Assembly (NCBI GenBank): GCA_946965045.2
Contig: OX337234.1
Location: forward strand, 1,364,001 to 1,428,000
Source of the DNA: Epithemia pelagica
Lineage: Eukaryota > Bacillariophyta > Bacillariophyceae > Surirellales > Surirellaceae
Length of the DNA: 64,000 nucleotides
Direction of reading: 5' to 3'
Under the pieces are notes generated by a model that ran no database searches, was not told where the DNA came from, and worked only from the letters and a program-made list of their open reading frames with translations. Positions 10,808 through 20,343 of the stretch are shown here, in pieces; the first letter of the stretch is position 1; each line of letters starts with the position of its first letter. Position numbers and translations under genes: made by a program.

Positions 10808-12703
10808 TTAATAGCACTCGGTGCAGCAGGATTCGGGGCCACAAAGAACCTTGCCGGGTGTGTTGCAATCGGCCGTGAGTTTCCGAGGTGGACCCAATAG
10901 AAGGTTGCAGATGGATTCTGGCATGGGTCCCGTCAACTCGTTCTTGTGCAGTTGTATGCTTTCGATTTGAACATAACCGTTGATATTGCCCAACTCGTCG
11001 GGAATCGTTCCATTCAAAAAATTATCCTGCAAGGCCAACGTTTGGAGCTCGACCAGACTGCCCAATTTCGTGGGAATCGGACCCACCAGGCCCATATTCG
11101 ACAACCCCAAATGACGCACTCCCACCCGTCCAATCATGGTCGGGATGGTACCTCCCACTCTCGGATTGTTGTCCAGGTAAAGATGGCCAAGCTTTTGGAA
11201 ATATCCCATGGTACTGTCCACATTCAAAAACGACTCCAGTCCTCCCGTAAAATCATTGTCGTGTAGAGAAAGGTTATTCAATGGCCGCATGCTGGCAAAA
11301 AACGACGGCAAGGTTCCATTCAACCAGTTTCCATGCAAGCCCAATGATGTTAATTTTCCAAGACCTTGCAGTTCCGTTGGAATGGGAGCCTCAAAACGAC
11401 AATTGGACAATTTCAACTCCATCAAAGTCGTCAACAAGCCCAGAGTAGACGGAAGGGTTCCTCCGAGGTGAGGATTGCCATCCAGAGAGAGACTGTCGAG
11501 TGACTTTTGATACTCCATGCCGCTCGTGTTGCTCATAAAGGCTGTCAAGTCTCCCGTCAAATTGCACTTTTGCAGAGAAATTTCGTGCATGTGTGGAAAA
11601 TCGGAAATCCTCCAGGACAAGGCATTGTGGATAGGGGTTTCATCCATTCTCAATCCCATTAGTTGGGGAAGGTATATGGGCAAGACGGAAAACAACTCAT
11701 GGGCATTTTGCAAGTACGTCAAACCTCTCAACGACAACCATTCAAGTTGACTCATGTCCTGAAAGAGTGTGGTATTCAGAGGACCTGAAAACTGCGCATA
11801 GGAAAGGTCCAAAAGCACCAGGTTGGTGAGGGATCCAAGTTGGCTGGGAAATCCTTGGTCGCTGCCCAGGCCCAATCCGGTATTCGTAAAATGGAGTTCT
11901 TCCAAATTGGTCAATTGTCCCAACCACCACCAGGAAGCCGTACTCAAGGCAGGGTTGTTTGTCAAGGTCAACTTGGTTAAAAATTCTCCCAGCAAACTCA
12001 CTTCCACTGGAAGGTCACCCGACAAGGATTGGTCGGTCAAGTGCAAGTCCGTGACGGGACCATAGAAAAGAGCCCGCGTCGTCTCCCAATAGGTTTCGTT
12101 GCACTCCACTCTCGGCCAAGAACATTCATTTTCTCGGCCCGCGCTCCTGTCCAACCACAACAATGTATCATTGTGATTCGTGGCGTAAAAGATGCATGCC
12201 AAGGCATAGCGTTGCGCAATCCGCCAATCGGGCATGTCTACCGACGTTCGTTCGACAAACCGCAGGGCCTTTCGCCAATATGGCTCTGATGGTTCAGAAG
12301 GATTGGTGTCGTCGTCATCGTCATTGTGGGTTTCAAACACACGGGGATACTGAGTCCGCAACCGTTGTTCCAGGTCCGATTGATATCGTGTCGGTGCCGA
12401 GGAAGGAGTCGGGGAACGAGAAGGGTACCGAGAGGGTGCATTTCTGTCCGATGGCGGGGTACTTGGTACCCACGTAGTAGTAGTAGTGACGAGGAACGGG
12501 GCCGGAGTCCTTATTTGGGGAGCGGACGATGGAGCGAATAGCACTCCTGGATCCATGTTTGTAGTCGCAGTGGAGGAGGACGACGAAAACGAGGAAACGG
12601 TCACCACCACCACCACCACCACCACCACCACGACAACAGCGATCAGAACAAGGGAGACCAAACTGTAGGCAAGGATTCGTGTCGTTGTCGTCGTTTTTTC
12701 CAT
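10808..12703 (-). CDS. Transmembrane leucine-rich repeat protein, LRR part
   Basis: A 631-aa frame from the ATG at 12703. Residues about 9-35 are a Val-rich membrane helix, then a Ser/Thr/Pro stalk, then a cap region with RYALACIFYATN and ECSWPRVECNE, which is typical of diatom LRR surface proteins. From about residue 210 to 605 there are LRRs of the plant-type pattern (LxxLxLxxNxLxGxIP), for example NFLNGTIPDELG. The end is Cys-rich (CGPESCCTEC). Such proteins are thought to act as surface receptors or adhesion proteins; the ligand is unknown. The N-terminal cytosolic part probably lies in the overlapping frame at 12643-13893. Confidence 0.88.
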   Translation of the reverse strand: MEKTTTTTRILAYSLVSLVLIAVVVVVVVVVVVVTVSSFSSSSSTATTNMDPGVLFAPSSAPQIRTPAPFLVTTTTTWVPSTPPSDRNAPSRYPSRSPTPSSAPTRYQSDLEQRLRTQYPRVFETHNDDDDDTNPSEPSEPYWRKALRFVERTSVDMPDWRIAQRYALACIFYATNHNDTLLWLDRSAGRENECSWPRVECNETYWETTRALFYGPVTDLHLTDQSLSGDLPVEVSLLGEFLTKLTLTNNPALSTASWWWLGQLTNLEELHFTNTGLGLGSDQGFPSQLGSLTNLVLLDLSYAQFSGPLNTTLFQDMSQLEWLSLRGLTYLQNAHELFSVLPIYLPQLMGLRMDETPIHNALSWRISDFPHMHEISLQKCNLTGDLTAFMSNTSGMEYQKSLDSLSLDGNPHLGGTLPSTLGLLTTLMELKLSNCRFEAPIPTELQGLGKLTSLGLHGNWLNGTLPSFFASMRPLNNLSLHDNDFTGGLESFLNVDSTMGYFQKLGHLYLDNNPRVGGTIPTMIGRVGVRHLGLSNMGLVGPIPTKLGSLVELQTLALQDNFLNGTIPDELGNINGYVQIESIQLHKNELTGPMPESICNLLLGPPRKLTADCNTPGKVLCGPESCCTECY

Positions 12704-13893
12704 GCTGCAGGTTGGTGCTGCGGTGGTCCTTCAGCATGTCCGTGTGATTCTTGAACAGAGGGGGATGGACTGGGTGGTGTTGGGGGACGAGTGCGGGGTG
12801 GTGGTATCGTGCGACCTTCCACCAACAACAAATGGGACGAATCGTCCCGCATCATCCTTGGAGGACGAATGGGACGCTCCTCGTCCACTACCAAGGTGGC
12901 CGAAATGAGATGCGGATGAAAGGGGAGTTCTTCCTCCTCATTGTCGTCGTCATCATCATCATTAGGGTTCTCGAACTGCGGGTGGCCTTCTGGTCGAACT
13001 GTGCTTGGCAGTGACAGTCTTGGTTCGGACTCGATCTGGATGGGTGGTCCTTGTGAAATTGCAGAATGTTGAGTGGGGTGGTTTCGGTCCAAGGATGATG
13101 GAGCTGCCTTTTCATCATTAATATCATTTTCATTGGTTCTTCGAAACAAGTAGGGTGAAATGGGTTCGCGTCGTTCTCCTTGGGCATGGCCATGAAAGGA
13201 ATAATGCACCGCACCGGGTCGAGTGGCAGCGTTGGAGGAGGATCGATGGCGTCTTGTAGTCGTAGTCGTACCGGACGAGACGCGCCGGTTCGAATGATTC
13301 GGATTGTGAGTATTCGTTCTCGTAGTGTGATTGCTAGTTCCATTTGGTTCCGAGGCACGGGCGGTTGGAGGAGGAGCCTCTCCCACCATGGGCGCTGCTG
13401 TCTGGCTTGGATCGGTTGGTGGCAATTTTGAGGTGGGTATTTCTTTGGTGGTTAGAACCACTGAGATAGCTGACAGTATTGGAGGATCTTGTTTTGAGCA
13501 GGGCCAATCCAAGGACCAGCTCTCCGCATCTTGCTTTGTGGTGTCAGTGTTGTTGCCGTTGTTCGCAATGAACCTCGTCATGTTGCTGTTGTCGATCGTT
13601 TCAAACTTGTCGTCCAGAGAGGAGGCTGCATTACAGAGATTGGATGCCAGCCGTTCGTCTCGCGCGTGTTTCAACGTTGTTGCCGTGTCCGTGTGGACCT
13701 TTGTTTTGGTGTCATTGTCATGGCCATCGTCGTGCGGAAGTGTGGTGTCTCTACCGTGTTGTGGCTGAAACAGACTCGTAGTGTTGGGAACCTCTTCTTC
13801 CAGTATCCTACTGGTATCCTCGTCCCTGCCCAGTGTTGGGTCGCCACCCCCGGCATCTTTTGTCATTGTGGCGTCGCCATTGTCGTGGCCCAT
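12643..13893 (-). CDS. Disordered N-terminal region of the LRR gene, frameshifted
   Basis: This frame starts at an ATG at 13893 (no ATG lies farther upstream) and ends by overlapping the LRR frame. It is a long, hydrophilic, low-complexity protein (His, Asn, Asp, Thr, Pro), with LISATLVVDEERPIRPP near the end, and it finishes AWKKRRQRHES just where the membrane helix of the LRR frame begins. A cytosolic tail of this kind, a basic patch, one helix and then LRRs is the usual layout of diatom LRR proteins. I therefore infer one gene at 10808-13893 broken by an indel at the A6 tract (12694-12699). Separate genes or a spliced junction are the alternatives. Confidence 0.65.
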   Translation of the reverse strand: MGHDNGDATMTKDAGGGDPTLGRDEDTSRILEEEVPNTTSLFQPQHGRDTTLPHDDGHDNDTKTKVHTDTATTLKHARDERLASNLCNAASSLDDKFETIDNSNMTRFIANNGNNTDTTKQDAESWSLDWPCSKQDPPILSAISVVLTTKEIPTSKLPPTDPSQTAAPMVGEAPPPTARASEPNGTSNHTTRTNTHNPNHSNRRVSSGTTTTTRRHRSSSNAATRPGAVHYSFHGHAQGERREPISPYLFRRTNENDINDEKAAPSSLDRNHPTQHSAISQGPPIQIESEPRLSLPSTVRPEGHPQFENPNDDDDDDNEEEELPFHPHLISATLVVDEERPIRPPRMMRDDSSHLLLVEGRTIPPPRTRPPTPPSPSPSVQESHGHAEGPPQHQPAAWKKRRQRHESLPTVWSPLF

Positions 13894-14281
13894 CCTCCGG
13901 CATTGCTTTTGGTGGAAGAAGCAGACCACAGCAACTCTGTTTTGTCCGTCACCACAATGGCTCGAGTCAGTCAATTGTATTAGAGATTAGAGGGGGCGAG
14001 TATATGGGGATATCTTCAATCTTTTCTGCGTCGCAGAGATAACAACATCATAGCCTAATCATAGCGCGTCCATGTTCCGACCGCATGCCACGCCTTTGAT
14101 AACCCCTTGGGTTATTGAAGTATTTTCAGTCACACTTCTCTGTGTCTGGACATGACTCAACATGTTCACCGTCTGACCGCGTGTCCTGACGGTCGCGTGT
14201 GGCGGACATAAATCGTACAACTTACCCCCTAACTTATCATCGGAACATTGATGCGGGTGAAGGTGCGAGTGCGGGGGCTTA

Positions 14282-15085
14282 GGCTATCTCCACCCGAGCG
14301 CCGCTATGCTGACGTATTGGGGCTTTCTGATTGGCCTCGCTATCCGGATAGCGGATTAGCGGAGCCAAAGGGAAATAAACTCCACGATCTCCGTTAAAAG
14401 AACGCCGCTATCTCGCGTTGCGCGTACGCATTGCGCATATGCCCTCTTTTGTTTCGGTTAAAAAGGGGTGCGACCGCGGAAGTTGCGGAATTCAAACAAG
14501 ACAATCAACGAGAGCACAAAGCATAAACCAAAGATGGAAGACCCGTTGTTCTCCCTCTTCATTGTTGACTGTCATGGTGAATCATGTTGTTGTTCATGGC
14601 CAATGTAGATGTAGGTTGTAGGTTGTAGGTTGCAGTCCAATCTTCCTATTCCCTGTCCGATTTCCGACTGATTGTCTGATAATTGATAATCGAACTCATC
14701 AATAGTTTGAATGATGCATTTGTTTGATTGTTGCATTCCTTCCGATCCGTGATCCTCGAATCATCTTGCTGTGCATGGTTCTTGTCCCAATGTAGGAAGT
14801 AGGGAACACAACAATGGAAAAAGAGATGGTAAGCGATCGTCACAATCAATACGTGCCATTGCCATGTTTTCGACACGAGAGATTCAAAGTTTCACTGTTG
14901 GCAGCAGACGTTAATTTATTTATGCCGATGGTTATATTTTGCTCCGCTATCCGCTATTTTCCCCGCTATTCGGGGCCCTAAATAGCGGCAAAAATAGCGG
15001 ATGGCGGAGCTGTTTAGCGGTTAGAGGAGATGGTGGAGTTCGATAGCGGTTTTGGGGCCTTTAGCGGGCCCGGGTGGAGATAGCC
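14282..15085. mobile_element. Non-autonomous PIF/Harbinger-like element with TTA duplications
   Basis: The element has 15-bp perfect terminal inverted repeats, GGCTATCTCCACCCG at 14282-14296 and its complement at 15071-15085. Each is flanked by TTA (14279-14281 and 15086-15088). A TTA/TAA 3-bp target duplication and GG-starting ends are hallmarks of PIF/Harbinger. Both subterminal regions carry many CCGCTAT/ATAGCGG copies, as expected for transposase-binding motifs. No transposase frame is present in the 804 bp, so it depends on an element elsewhere. Confidence 0.8.
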
Positions 15086-15610
15086 TTACCCCCCGCACTC
15101 GCATCAACGTTCCTACTAGAAACTTAACAGTTATCCGCATAGTTTTGTGAGTGTGCTTCAACGGATAGGGCTGCAGTTCCAAGTCGGACTTCCAAAGCCT
15201 TTCTGAATCATGCAGGTGATAGGTACTGCTTTCAATCCGATCCAAACTGTCTTGGTTTCCAACATTTTGTGCGAGAAATTGCAGAGAGAACCTTCTCCAT
15301 GCCTTGATGAATTATATCGACGAACATGATGAATGAGATGACAAAGATATGGTAATCCGTTCATCCCGTTGGGTGACCGATCGAAATTCGATGGGCGGCG
15401 AGATTCGTGTGGACCATCACACCCCCCGAACCAAGTCGTTGCGGCGCGAATTCCATTGGTCCAAACCAAACCAAACAAACAAAACAACCAACGACCGAAC
15501 CGACCGCAACAATGGTGGTGGACCGAGAGAGTCACACAATCATATGGACCCTTCATCCAGCCGTCCCAGTGGCCCACGACGACGCCTGGGAAGAAATCAC
15601 CTGCTTTCCT

Positions 15611-15695
15611 GTCAGTACGGTAGAGACATCCACTAAGGTCCTGACTGGAAGACTTGTCCAGTCAGGACCTCAGTTGACGTCTCCTCCGTGTTGAC
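15611..15695. repeat. 39-bp imperfect inverted repeat (hairpin)
   Basis: Arms 15611-15649 and 15657-15695 are about 85 percent complementary around a 7-nt loop; the inner 16 pairs (AGGTCCTGACTGGA region) are nearly perfect. It could be a cruciform, a small folded transcript or a remnant of a foldback element. The surrounding DNA from 15089 to 16490 has only short overlapping frames without recognisable domains. Confidence 0.75.
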
Positions 15696-16490
15696 TGGAA
15701 CGCCGGTGCTTTCCCAACAGGAACGAGTCTGGCCGCCACACTCACGTTTGGATACTTCCAGTCCTGCGAATGGGGTGGATCCAAACAAGAGAAGGAGGAA
15801 CGCAGCCACAACAAGCACTTTGGAGACTAAAAGGCAGGACGGGGCTGCGGATTCACACAAGACGAGGAACGCGCATCCTACGAAATACAACGTCTCCTCC
15901 ATTCACAGACTTGTACAGGAAGAGTCCCATGACCTGAAATTCGAAACAAGAGTCTCGTATACAGGTGTACACACATGACAGAGCAAATATCTCGCGGCCA
16001 CTGTTTCACAGCGTGTCGTTGTGGAGCATTGCAACCAACGACAAGAGACTCTCTCAAGACACCATCATGCTTCTCTTGCAGAACCAAACACTACAGTGCT
16101 GGCGTGTCGAGAGAAATGTTTGTCTGTGTGCTTTCTGTGAGAGGAGGCGAAACACTCGACAAGAACAAGAAGCCAGCAAGTGGACAACACACACACAACG
16201 CCTCCCGCAGGAGCATCCTGGTCCGCCCGTGTGTGCATCCACAGTTCTGGACGCGAGGTTTCTCGATTGTTCGAGAAACACACACACAGGGGCGTCCATT
16301 CAAATAGACCACAAACACTGATACTCGTTCTCGCGTGTAGATCCTACAAAATGATTGGTTGAATCTAGGTAGCTTCTAAAGTTACAGTCCCAATGGTTGG
16401 TTTCGTCACGGCAGAGCGTTCCTGTCGTGCTGGACCACGACACTGTGGTTCGCCGTCCGTGGATGGACTTGGTGGACAGGACGACTGCGT
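15696..16490. other. No supported gene; CA-repeat and short hairpin
   Basis: Many short frames overlap on both strands here and none carries a known motif. There is a CACACACA run near 16188-16198 and again near 16278-16288. A 9-bp hairpin (GTTTCTCGA with a TTGT loop) lies at 16258-16279. Confidence 0.5.
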
Positions 16491-18584
16491 TTAGGATGGA
16501 TTGCGCAACAAACTGGGGACATAGCCTCGCAGTGCGACACGTCGAGCGACATTGCGATAATAATAGGCTTCACTTTCCGTCGGATACTCCAGGGTACCGA
16601 CCAGTTTGCGACTGTCGGCAAACAAGTATTCGACCTTGCGTACCGTGCGGGTTCGTTCGGGCAAGTGTCCATACAAGGTCGCATACAAGACACAGGCAAA
16701 CAAGTAACTGCCATGAACACTGGAATGAATGCCATCGGCAATAAACAGCTTTTGCCAGAGGGATCGTCGTTCTTCGTAAACCGTCAAATAGGCAATGCCA
16801 ATGGGTGCCACAACGGGATATTGCCAGGGTGGTAAGACACTGGCCAAGGCATTGACATAATCTTCCACGCCGTCGTAAATGAGGGATTGAAAGTATTCGA
16901 CACTTTGCAATCCCGTCATGTTGGCTTCCTCACTCCAAAAAGAATGCGTATCGACCAAGACGGGTATGGCTCCCGTATTGTTCAAGAGTGGTCCATAGGC
17001 ATTGGCGAGGGAATAAATGGTTTCTTGTCGGGCTTCTTCAAAGGCCATGCGTTTGGTTTGATCCACCAAGACGACATAATCCCAATTGACATAGGATTGA
17101 TTGTCATTGTAGAGTATTTCATCGACATATTCCTTGTATCCCTTATCCATAATGCAGGGATTCCGCATGTCATTGTAATAGGCCCCATCTTGGTTCCCAT
17201 AGGTCAAAATTTCGTCGTATCCCACCAGTATTTGCGCCACGGTACACAGGCCATAATCGTAAATACTTTCATTGTAGCCATAACTGGTGGTATAATTTTC
17301 CATATAGGCTTCGTCGGTCCGCCATTGTTTGTACATGCCACTGCCCGTCAACAAAATGGTGGCCAAGGATTTGGCCGATGCATGAATGACGGATTGTTGA
17401 TGAATGTGATAGTTGGAAATGCATTCCATGACGCGAGGAACGTCATTGACAAACAGATAGACATTGCCGACAAAGGCGACATTTAATTCCAACGACCAAT
17501 CCACCAGCAAATCGACATCGGTAATTTTGAACCGATTGGCGTAGACACCATAGACCAAGCCAAAGGTCATGGCGGCAAACAACACGACATGAAACATGCC
17601 CGCCGAAGACAAGGTAAACATGACGTAATGGGCCAATCCGGAAAAGCCATTGGCCGCGGGTACCTTGGTGGCAATGTCGTCTCCTCCTCCATGCGCCGCA
17701 GTGGTGGGACGGACCAAGCCCACACCCAAATTGTTGGGACTGGCCACCCTAAACAAGTTGCGTTGTTGGTGGGCTGGAGGAACAGTTTGGGCCAAGAGGC
17801 CTGTTTTTTGCAAATTGCGCTTGAGTTTGCCCATGAATTTCGATACGTTGGAGGCACCCGTGCCTTGAATTTCCGTCTCCTCCTCCACAGGAACATAATC
17901 AGGAATGGCTTCGGGACGAGTTCCGGCTCGAGAGGGCGAGGGAGCATTTTCGTTGTTGTTGTTGGCATGCGACGAATCAATGGTTCGATTGTTTTTGATC
18001 GGCGTGGTTTCATCGTGCAATGCCGATGGATACTGATTGCTCATTTGGGGGGTGTGCGAGGAGGAAGCACTCAAAGTGGCATGACGAGGCAACTGGTGGT
18101 GGGGATTGGTGCTAGTTTTACTGCCCGTACTGGTACTTTTCGTAGTCCCATTGGTACTACTCCATGAAGCAGCCAGTGGCTGTGCGGAAGACCCCGAAGC
18201 CGACGCTCGAACCGTGGTGCGGTCGGCCACATCTATGGAAAGTGCACCGGGTGCCGGAGGAGCGTATGGTTGTGATTGTTGTTGCGAGGACGCCAGCCGC
18301 AAACGGGTGTTCCCCGTCGCAATGGCGGTCGTGGCCGTGGACGGTGTGTTGGTCGTCCCCCTTCGAATCGACTCCAACAGCAAGGAACTCACACCGCGAG
18401 GAGGAGCCGCAGTGGAGGATGGATGTGAAACGCGAGAGGCCGAAGGAGGCTTGAGCAAATGACGTTCAATGACGGAGGAATCGGTGCTGGTGGCTGCTTC
18501 AATTTCAGAGGCATGCATTCGATCCTTGTTACGAGCATTGTTCTTGTGACTTGTTGGATTCCTTTGACTATGGGAGGAACTCAT
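16491..18584 (-). CDS. Membrane SGNH/GDSL-like hydrolase family protein, probable pseudoenzyme
   Basis: A 697-aa protein from the ATG at 18584. Residues 1 to about 300 are low complexity (Ser, Thr, Asn, Ala). A basic segment and a membrane helix follow (about 322-345, with MFHVVLFAAMTFGLVYGVY). The lumenal or external part resembles SGNH hydrolases: block I VAFVGNVYLFVNDVPR near residue 373, WDYVVLVDQTKR (the WDYVVLQ-type block), and the C-terminal DGIHSSVHGSY near 615 with the catalytic Asp and His. The nucleophile normally found in GNS/GDS is Val here (codon GTC). SGNH enzymes hydrolyse esters of lipids or polysaccharides; without Ser this one may bind rather than cut. Family call moderate, loss of Ser certain from sequence. 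Confidence 0.72.
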   Translation of the reverse strand: MSSSHSQRNPTSHKNNARNKDRMHASEIEAATSTDSSVIERHLLKPPSASRVSHPSSTAAPPRGVSSLLLESIRRGTTNTPSTATTAIATGNTRLRLASSQQQSQPYAPPAPGALSIDVADRTTVRASASGSSAQPLAASWSSTNGTTKSTSTGSKTSTNPHHQLPRHATLSASSSHTPQMSNQYPSALHDETTPIKNNRTIDSSHANNNNENAPSPSRAGTRPEAIPDYVPVEEETEIQGTGASNVSKFMGKLKRNLQKTGLLAQTVPPAHQQRNLFRVASPNNLGVGLVRPTTAAHGGGDDIATKVPAANGFSGLAHYVMFTLSSAGMFHVVLFAAMTFGLVYGVYANRFKITDVDLLVDWSLELNVAFVGNVYLFVNDVPRVMECISNYHIHQQSVIHASAKSLATILLTGSGMYKQWRTDEAYMENYTTSYGYNESIYDYGLCTVAQILVGYDEILTYGNQDGAYYNDMRNPCIMDKGYKEYVDEILYNDNQSYVNWDYVVLVDQTKRMAFEEARQETIYSLANAYGPLLNNTGAIPVLVDTHSFWSEEANMTGLQSVEYFQSLIYDGVEDYVNALASVLPPWQYPVVAPIGIAYLTVYEERRSLWQKLFIADGIHSSVHGSYLFACVLYATLYGHLPERTRTVRKVEYLFADSRKLVGTLEYPTESEAYYYRNVARRVALRGYVPSLLRNPS

Positions 18585-20343
18585 TTTGATGAATCACACG
18601 GAGGGGGAGGACAGTGCCTTTGTCTCTCTTGCGGATTGTCTGTAGTCTATAGCGTTTGCGTAGGTCCCAGGAAGAAAAAATATATAAAAAAGTAGGTTGC
18701 CCGAATCACCGTCTCACAAGATTGTGTACAACGGATATCCTCAACATTTCCAGAACAATGCCCAAACCCTCTCTCCTCAACTCTCTCTCTTTGCTTCTTG
18801 CCACTCCAGGAATAATGAAAGATGCGATGGCGGTTTTAGTCTTTGGATCGCTCTTGTCTTGGCAACAACTCCTTTTGTCTGGAACTTTCTCAAAAGGTCT
18901 CTCTCTTGTTTGTTGTTTGCGGCCTAATCACAATCACATCGACCGACCGTGGATGCGTCCCATAAATACCGACACCATCCAACGGTCGGTCATGCTTGGA
19001 CCATGTCACGCCTGCACCCTGCAGGGCTATAGCATTTTTTCGTCGAGCGCGCGCAAAGAGACCCGACTCGGAATACTCTCAAGCGTCTGTTAAAGGGATT
19101 CGTCTAAGAGAACCAAAGTCCTGCTCGAACCTACAAACATGACCACACTGGGGAGTATATGCTGGTTGAGATTTTCTCGCAGAGAGGTACTCTTCGGGTT
19201 CAATCAAAACACTGTGGTTCAGAAGATGACAAGAACATGTCGACGACGACGACAAAGACCAGTCCGAGATGAAGAGGGAACCGCTTTGGACCGTGTCGTC
19301 CGCGAAGGGAACATAAAGTTGCGCAAGCGCTCGAAGGACTTGGACGCATGAATATCTTCCCAACAATGCCAGAATTTACTCGAATACAACATCATATCAC
19401 AATAGCATCTTCACATCACGCACTTTTACTACCTAGATCGCTAATGCAACTGTATCGACTGGTTGTCATGGTATTCGACACAAACTGTTTGCGTAGGAGT
19501 AGGTAGTCAATTTTTTGTTCCATCCTTGTTGCAGTTATTCGGTTCTATTCCTTCACTTTGTATGTGAGGAGTAGGTTCTAGAAACCGGGTCGCATCTTGC
19601 GTCCGCTCCAGTAGTTTTGGAGGAACCCCCAGTGCCCCATTTGCAGTTGCCACTGAGAAGTATCGCCATGGTTCGTGTCCAAGCGGAAATTGCGGGATGT
19701 TTTCGGCGAAGAACGGAGAAGCTGTTTTTTCTTTTACTCCCGCAATGTCGTCTCATCGGGTAGCGCGCATAGCTATTCGAAAGTACTCGTAGTTAATGTC
19801 TCTAGCACTCCTCTACTAGGAATACAACTTGCCACTTCTTTTCCAAGAGACGCCGACGTACAAGATTGGTGAAGCACCTTGTTCGAACCATGGTTTGTCG
19901 GTGTCACTGTTTGTGTTTGAGATCTGTATCTGGTTTTTCCAGTTGACTCAAGGTAAAGTCTTGTGTCCGCAATGGGTCATCCGCCCGTATACAGGCCAAG
20001 TCACCACGACCCGCCGTGCATCATCTACTTGTAAAGCTTCACACAATGGGGACAGAGAAATTCTAATTTATAAGGCTGTGATACCAGAACTTTGATTAAC
20101 ATTAAAATAAAAACACTACACTTCGTCCAGGAATCAGGAATATCTTCCAAAAAACAAATGACGAAAAAAACGTCTTCAAAATTGTTGGTCCAGTGAGATC
20201 GAGTGATAAAAGGCCCCGCTTCCACATCTCGCACTCTCTCTGGTCTCTTCTATCTCCTTGACAGTCACAGATATACACCACAAATGTTTTGTTGGTGCCA
20301 GCAACATCCACACACACTCACATTACAGAAAGCGGCACCTTCT
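18585..20343. other. Intergenic, no supported gene
   Basis: About 1.76 kb with only short frames lacking domains. It holds an A-rich stretch near 18675-18692 and the 15-mer GTAGGAGTAGGTAGT at 19493-19507, which recurs exactly at 24602-24616. Confidence 0.5.

Noticed and set aside
12600-12632. CACCACCAC run considered as a satellite or CRISPR-like repeat
   Set aside because: It is a simple triplet tract coding the Val-rich membrane helix; no spacers or CRISPR repeats exist in the window.
12691-12703. AAAAAAC as a programmed -1 slippery site
   Set aside because: Codon phase is AAA AAA C, not the canonical X XXY YYZ, so an indel or assembly error is simpler.
15633-15902. 89-codon minus frame with a hydrophobic start
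   Set aside because: Looks weakly like a secreted protein, but it runs through the hairpin at 15611-15695 and has no other support.
15965-16362. Cluster of 60-118-codon frames on both strands
   Set aside because: All overlap each other in CA-rich DNA; none stands out.
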